A program made the translations under genes and the position numbers. From JBCCBV01 sp039033855 (GTDB lineage Bacteria; Planctomycetota; Phycisphaerae; Phycisphaerales; Phycisphaeraceae), in NCBI GenBank assembly GCA_039033855.1, contig JBCCBV010000020.1, positions 1-63,788 on the forward strand: 63,788 nucleotides of DNA, given 5' to 3'. Below are positions 60,447 through 63,788 of the stretch, in pieces (within the stretch, counting starts at the first letter, position 1; every line of letters starts with the position of its first letter). The notes under the pieces were generated by a model, which searched no databases, was not told the origin of the DNA, and saw only the letters and a list, made by a program, of their open reading frames with translations.

Positions 60447-60902
60447 TTACGAATCCGAAGACGCCGCGGCCGCAGCCGCTTCGCGCGCTTCGCGACGCTG
60501 ACGGCTCTTGACTTCCAGCAGGTCCGACGCCTTGCCGTCCAGGTAGCTCACACCACGACGACGGTCGCGCAGGCGACGCTTCTTGCCCACGCGGTCGCGC
60601 AGGAAGTACAGCTTGGCTCGGCGGGAATCGCCGTGACGCACGACCTCGATCTTGTCGACGCGGGGCGAGTGCACCGGGAACGTACGCTCGACGCCTTCGT
60701 TCGCGACGATCCGGCGGACCTTGATCGTCCGCTCCAGCCCGCCGCCCTTGTCCGCGATCACCACGCCGGTAAAGACCTGGACACGCTCTTTCGAGCCTTC
60801 CACGATCCGCACGTGCACGTCCACGTTGTCGCCAACGTCGATGCGGGGCACGTCGGACTTCAGCTGCGACTGCTGCACGGCCGCGATCAGGGCGTCGCTC
60901 AT
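60447..60902 (-). CDS. rplS: 50S ribosomal protein L19
   Basis: 151 residues. Family-typical blocks are DVGDNVDVHVRIVEGSKERV, QVFTGVVIADKGGGLERTIKVRR and SPRVDKIEVVRHGDSRRAKL followed by YFLRDRVGKKRRLRDRR. A C-terminal Ala-rich tail adds about 25 residues. It follows trmD on the same strand, as in the common rpsP-rimM-trmD-rplS order, although rpsP and rimM are missing upstream. GAGG eight bases before the ATG serves as a ribosome-binding site. Confidence 0.97.
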   Translation of the reverse strand: MSDALIAAVQQSQLKSDVPRIDVGDNVDVHVRIVEGSKERVQVFTGVVIADKGGGLERTIKVRRIVANEGVERTFPVHSPRVDKIEVVRHGDSRRAKLYFLRDRVGKKRRLRDRRRGVSYLDGKASDLLEVKSRQRREAREAAAAAASSDS

Positions 60903-61066
60903 CACCAAACCTCGGATCAATAAACGAAGTCGAATCGCCGGGCCCGGCGGGCCCAGCCCCACCGACCCCCAAGCCCCAAAACGGGGCCTCGGACCGGCGA
61001 ATCGGAGAGTGTAGCCAATCCCCGCCCCGTGTCGAGCCCGAAACCGACCCCACAACCGCCGCCAGA

Positions 61067-62560
61067 TCAGGCCGGCGCTTCCGCAGTCCCCTCCGCGGCC
61101 GACTCGTTCGGCTCCAGCCCGGCCGGCAGAGTCACATCCGACGACGCCAGCCCCGCCAGCGCCCCCGGCTCCGCCCGCAGCGGCAGCCCCCAATACCCCG
61201 CAGCACCTTCGCCATCGAGCGGTGTAAAGCCCATCTCGGAAAGCGCTTGCGCGAAGTTCGCTTCGCTTTCTGAGCCCTCCGCCAAGCCTCCCTGGCCCCC
61301 GACCCGAACCAAGACGCCCTGCATGCCGTCGTCGCGCAGCGTCCGCACCGCCTGGTGCACCAGCGCCCCGGCGACACCCCGGCCGCGCCACGCCTCGGCC
61401 AACACCCACGGCCCCACATACAGCCAGCCGCCGCGATCCCCCGCCGACCCCGGCAGCCCCGCCTCCGCCACGGCCGCGTACCCCAGCACCCGCTCGCCGC
61501 CGCCCAGCCCCGACATGGCCACCAGCTCGAACACCAACCCGCCGCGCTTCCGCAACCCGCGCAGCGCCGCCGAACGCGCGGGCAACCCCGCTTCTTCCCA
61601 CAACCGATCGATGGGCTCGGCGTCGGCCTTGCGCGACTCGCCCACCGTCACCACGCAGGCAGGCGACGAAGCGCGTCGGCTGTCCCCCCCACGAAGCAAC
61701 GCGGCTTGCCGCGTTGCCTCTCCTGCGCCCAGCTCTAACAAGTCCGGCCGACGCTGCGCGGTCAACCGCTCCGACTCCCGCTGCCGCCAAGCCTCGATCT
61801 TCGGGTGATCCCCGGACACCAAGACGTCGGGAACCTCTCTGCCGTCCCAGTTCCGGGGGCGGGTGTAGTGCGGGTGGTCGAGCAGCCGGCCGACGCCGGG
61901 CGAGAAGCTGTCGCGATGCGCCGACTCCGCGTGACCGAGCGCCCCGGGCAATAACCGCACCACCGCGTCCATGAGCACCGCCGCCGGCAGCTCCCCGCCG
62001 GTCAGCACGTAGTCGCCCAGGCTGAGTTCGAGCAGACCTCCGCCGACCCCGGAAGCTCCGGAATGGTCGCCTGCCACCGATGGGGATTCCGGGGGCGATT
62101 CCGGGGGTGATTCCGGGGGTGATTCCTGATGCAGCGCATCGAGCACGCGCTGGTCGAAGCCTTCGTAGTGCCCGCAGATCAGCAACAGACGCGGCAGCTT
62201 CGCGAACTGCTCGATAAGCGGCTGCGTCAACGGCTGACCCGTGGGCGTGAAGACGATGCGCGTCGCCGGCAGTTCCGGGGCCATCGCCTGGACCGCGCGC
62301 ACCGCGTCCCACACGGGCTGACACCGCAGCACCATGCCCGGCCCCCCGCCGAAGGGCGCATCGTCCACCTTGCCGTGTTTCGGATCGTCGGACCAGCCGC
62401 GCAGGTCGTGCACGTGGAACGACGCCACCGGCGGACGCACCCGGCTCGCATCCTGGGGCGCAGCGGGATCCGGCACCGGCTCCGCCGCGCGTTTGAGGAT
62501 CGACGACGACAGCACGCCGTCGAACACCCCCGGGAACAAGGTCAGCACGTCGATCCGCAT
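61067..62560 (-). CDS. trmD: TrmD tRNA (guanine-N1)-methyltransferase fused to a GNAT domain
   Basis: 497 residues, about twice normal TrmD. Residues 1-275 are TrmD, methylating G37 of tRNA: MRIDVLTLFPGVFDGVLSSS, DDAPFGGGPGMVLRCQP, LLLICGHYEGFDQRV and ELSLGDYVLTGGELPAAVLM. Between EGFDQRV and SLGDYVL there is a ~30-residue insert with PPES repeats near the knot. Residues ~300-497 are a GNAT-type acetyltransferase: LGYAAVAEA, LYVGPWVLAEAWRGRGVAGA (acetyl-CoA loop), LVHQAVRTLRDDGMQGVLVR and MGFTPLDGE. TATAAC (62567-62572, minus strand) lies 6 nt before the ATG. rplS follows. Confidence 0.92.
   Translation of the reverse strand: MRIDVLTLFPGVFDGVLSSSILKRAAEPVPDPAAPQDASRVRPPVASFHVHDLRGWSDDPKHGKVDDAPFGGGPGMVLRCQPVWDAVRAVQAMAPELPATRIVFTPTGQPLTQPLIEQFAKLPRLLLICGHYEGFDQRVLDALHQESPPESPPESPPESPSVAGDHSGASGVGGGLLELSLGDYVLTGGELPAAVLMDAVVRLLPGALGHAESAHRDSFSPGVGRLLDHPHYTRPRNWDGREVPDVLVSGDHPKIEAWRQRESERLTAQRRPDLLELGAGEATRQAALLRGGDSRRASSPACVVTVGESRKADAEPIDRLWEEAGLPARSAALRGLRKRGGLVFELVAMSGLGGGERVLGYAAVAEAGLPGSAGDRGGWLYVGPWVLAEAWRGRGVAGALVHQAVRTLRDDGMQGVLVRVGGQGGLAEGSESEANFAQALSEMGFTPLDGEGAAGYWGLPLRAEPGALAGLASSDVTLPAGLEPNESAAEGTAEAPA
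62085..62120 (-). repeat. 12-bp tandem repeat inside trmD
   Basis: Three in-frame copies of GATTCCGGGGGY (62085-62096, 62097-62108, 62109-62120) plus a partial fourth, read on the minus strand as Pro-Pro-Glu-Ser repeats. The unit length of 12 keeps the reading frame. Confidence 0.9.
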
Positions 62561-62653
62561 GGGCGGGTTATAGCCGGTTACAGTCGCACGTAAAATCATC
62601 GGACGAGGCCATCGCACCCAATTCATCCCATCGTATTGCCTTGTCGAGCAGGA

Positions 62654-63136
62654 ATGATGAGCGCACACGAGAGAGTGGTCAGAGCAATCGAGAACACCCT
62701 CCAAGAACACGACCAAAGGTGGTATCCCTGCGCGGCGGCTGACGCGTCACAACTCCCCATCAACGCAAGTGTGTACTACCGAGACAGCAGGAACTTACGG
62801 CACTTCATAGCGCTGCTTAGAGGGGCAGGCGGAGACAGTTGCAATCTCGAAGCCGCGTGGAGTCGGCATAGGATATATCCATTACACCTCGCTCCGATGT
62901 CCCCCATAACGGTTCCTGAGTGGAACTTGTCAAGCGGCTCTCCAATAGACGGTGAGTTTCGATGTGCAACCAGCGTCTTATGGCGCGATCGCTACGACAC
63001 ATGGTCCGCGTTGTCGCGTTCAGACGATGGTGCTGCCGCGTCGCAGCTCCTGTGCTTTCGGTTGCGACAACATGTTCTGCCTTACTTAGACAGCATCGAT
63101 GCGCGGCGTATCGGCGGGGCCACAAACCCTTACTAA
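62654..63136 (+). CDS. AT-richer hypothetical protein next to trmD
   Basis: 160 residues from MMSAHERVVRAIENTLQEHD, with an AGGA ribosome-binding site just upstream. I recognise no family. Codon use is clearly less GC-rich than in trmD and rplS, suggesting acquisition. It is divergent from trmD, separated by about 93 nt. The Cys/Trp/His-containing sequence has no membrane segment. Whether it is expressed cannot be judged. Confidence 0.5.
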   Translation: MMSAHERVVRAIENTLQEHDQRWYPCAAADASQLPINASVYYRDSRNLRHFIALLRGAGGDSCNLEAAWSRHRIYPLHLAPMSPITVPEWNLSSGSPIDGEFRCATSVLWRDRYDTWSALSRSDDGAAASQLLCFRLRQHVLPYLDSIDARRIGGATNPY

Positions 63137-63208
63137 CGGCGCGAACGATTCACTATCACCGCAGTCACAGCCAGCTGCGATTCCATCTCAAACTATCGAG
63201 TACTTCGA

Positions 63209-63586
63209 TCAGCCTGCCATGGGCTTGCGTGTCGACGCCGGCATCCAAAACCAGAGCCCCTTGGGCTTGAGCATCAGAGCGCAGGCGAGCAGCGCAAGGT
63301 GCAGCACCGCCGGCAGCAACCAGAGAAGCAGTTGCCCCAGCATCCGATTCTGATTCGGCAAGGGGGTCGTGTCCGGCTCCGCTACAAGCCAGCCCCGGAC
63401 CTCGCCGAACGCGATCACCGGAACCACAACCGCCAGCGCGAGAAACGCCAACCAGAGGTTGCGATACACGAACTCGATGGGCGTGAAGATGCGCATCATC
63501 TGCCTGTACTCGTACGTGTCGAAGCGACCAGCCACATCAAGGCCTGACGCGGCAAGCCGCGTCGCTTCGGAACACGTGAGCTGCAT
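63209..63586 (-). CDS. Small membrane protein of unknown function
   Basis: 125 residues from the ATG of MQLTCSEATRLAASG (an in-frame ATG 30 nt upstream would add ten residues). Two membrane helices: FVYRNLWLAFLALAVVVPVI and GQLLLWLLPAVLHLALLACA, separated by a polar loop with PDTTPLPNQN. It lies between the AT-richer ORF and lpdA. No family is recognised. Confidence 0.6.
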   Translation of the reverse strand: MQLTCSEATRLAASGLDVAGRFDTYEYRQMMRIFTPIEFVYRNLWLAFLALAVVVPVIAFGEVRGWLVAEPDTTPLPNQNRMLGQLLLWLLPAVLHLALLACALMLKPKGLWFWMPASTRKPMAG

Positions 63587-63647
63587 CACGCGAAACCACT
63601 GCCTAACGCGGCCCATTCACCACTCGCCACTCACAACTCGCCGCTAG

Positions 63648-63788
63648 CTAGAAGTGGATCATCCGGCCATCGGTCCCGAGCGCCGCTTCGTGCACGGCCT
63701 CGCTCAGGGTCGGGTGGGCGTGCATCGTGCCGATGATCTCGTCCTTCGTGGCTTCGAGTCGGCGGGCCAGGCCCATCTCGGCGATGAG
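63648..63788 (-). CDS. lpdA: Dihydrolipoamide dehydrogenase, C-terminal end only
   Basis: Last 46 codons of a gene running off the window edge: LIAEMGLARRLEATKDEIIG and the catalytic HAHPTLSEAVHEAAL, ending GRMIHF. His-Pro in HAHPTLSE is the active-site base of flavoprotein disulfide reductases such as E3 of the pyruvate and glycine cleavage complexes. Which complex it serves cannot be decided from this fragment. Confidence 0.9.
   Translation of the reverse strand, partial: LIAEMGLARRLEATKDEIIGTMHAHPTLSEAVHEAALGTDGRMIHF

Noticed and set aside
60903..62324. A long open frame continuous with rplS on the minus strand.
   Set aside because: It is a shadow of the trmD-GNAT gene in another frame; L19 similarity starts at 60902.

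Overview
The window looks like chromosomal DNA of a planctomycete of the class Phycisphaerae. This is inferred from the high GC content, the PEP-CTERM-type and dockerin C-termini, the prepilin-like protein, the lamin-tail and GH35-like proteins, and the gene mix. No rRNA or tRNA was seen to fix the taxonomy. Almost everything is ordinary housekeeping; a few islands use a clearly different, more AT-rich base composition.

Layout. 1-6193 (+): chaperone cluster groEL (5' truncated), groES, a YegP-like mini-gene, a second groEL, a small ORF, dnaJ, grpE and an FmdB zinc-ribbon gene, with several families of short intergenic repeats between them. 6240-6896: foreign-looking uracil-DNA-glycosylase-like gene. 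6937-9858 (-): cysD and a cysN-cysC fusion for sulfate activation. 10104-16838 (+): gcvH, an amidohydrolase and a lipoprotein, an alanine/Na+ symporter, a DUF368/PopT lipid-carrier transporter, galE. 16901-17698 (-): LuxR-type regulator. 17980-26939 (+): pyrH, a prepilin-like protein behind a long leader, a dockerin/PEP-CTERM surface protein, guaB, a GH15 glucoamylase-like enzyme.

27166-30749 (+): four overlapping genes, namely a transglutaminase-like protein, an orphan RHS-core toxin with a nuclease-like C-terminus, its probable immunity protein and an unknown protein. This is the most unusual locus. 30920-37906 (+): nuoJKLMN, the membrane arm of complex I, without the other nuo genes. 38047-38982 (+): orphan ABC ATPase.

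39079-45735 (-): HAD phosphatase, large TPR-like exported protein, trpA, large membrane protein. 45776-50002: small lipoprotein (+), then a TolC/HlyD-type efflux pair (-) lacking its pump. 50106-55953 (+): GH35 beta-galactosidase-like protein that has lost its acid/base residue, a PEP-CTERM-like protein, then cimA preceded by a short Ile-rich leader ORF and an intrinsic terminator, an arrangement that looks like attenuation. 55966-63788: PilZ protein, membrane and zinc-ribbon proteins, Ldh-type dehydrogenase, lamin-tail protein, rplS, a trmD-GNAT fusion, two AT-richer orphan genes and the 3' end of lpdA.

Across the window many first genes of transcription units have a TAnnnT hexamer 6-9 nt before the start codon and no Shine-Dalgarno sequence, suggesting leaderless mRNAs. 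No CRISPR, tRNA, rRNA, integrase or insertion sequence was recognised.
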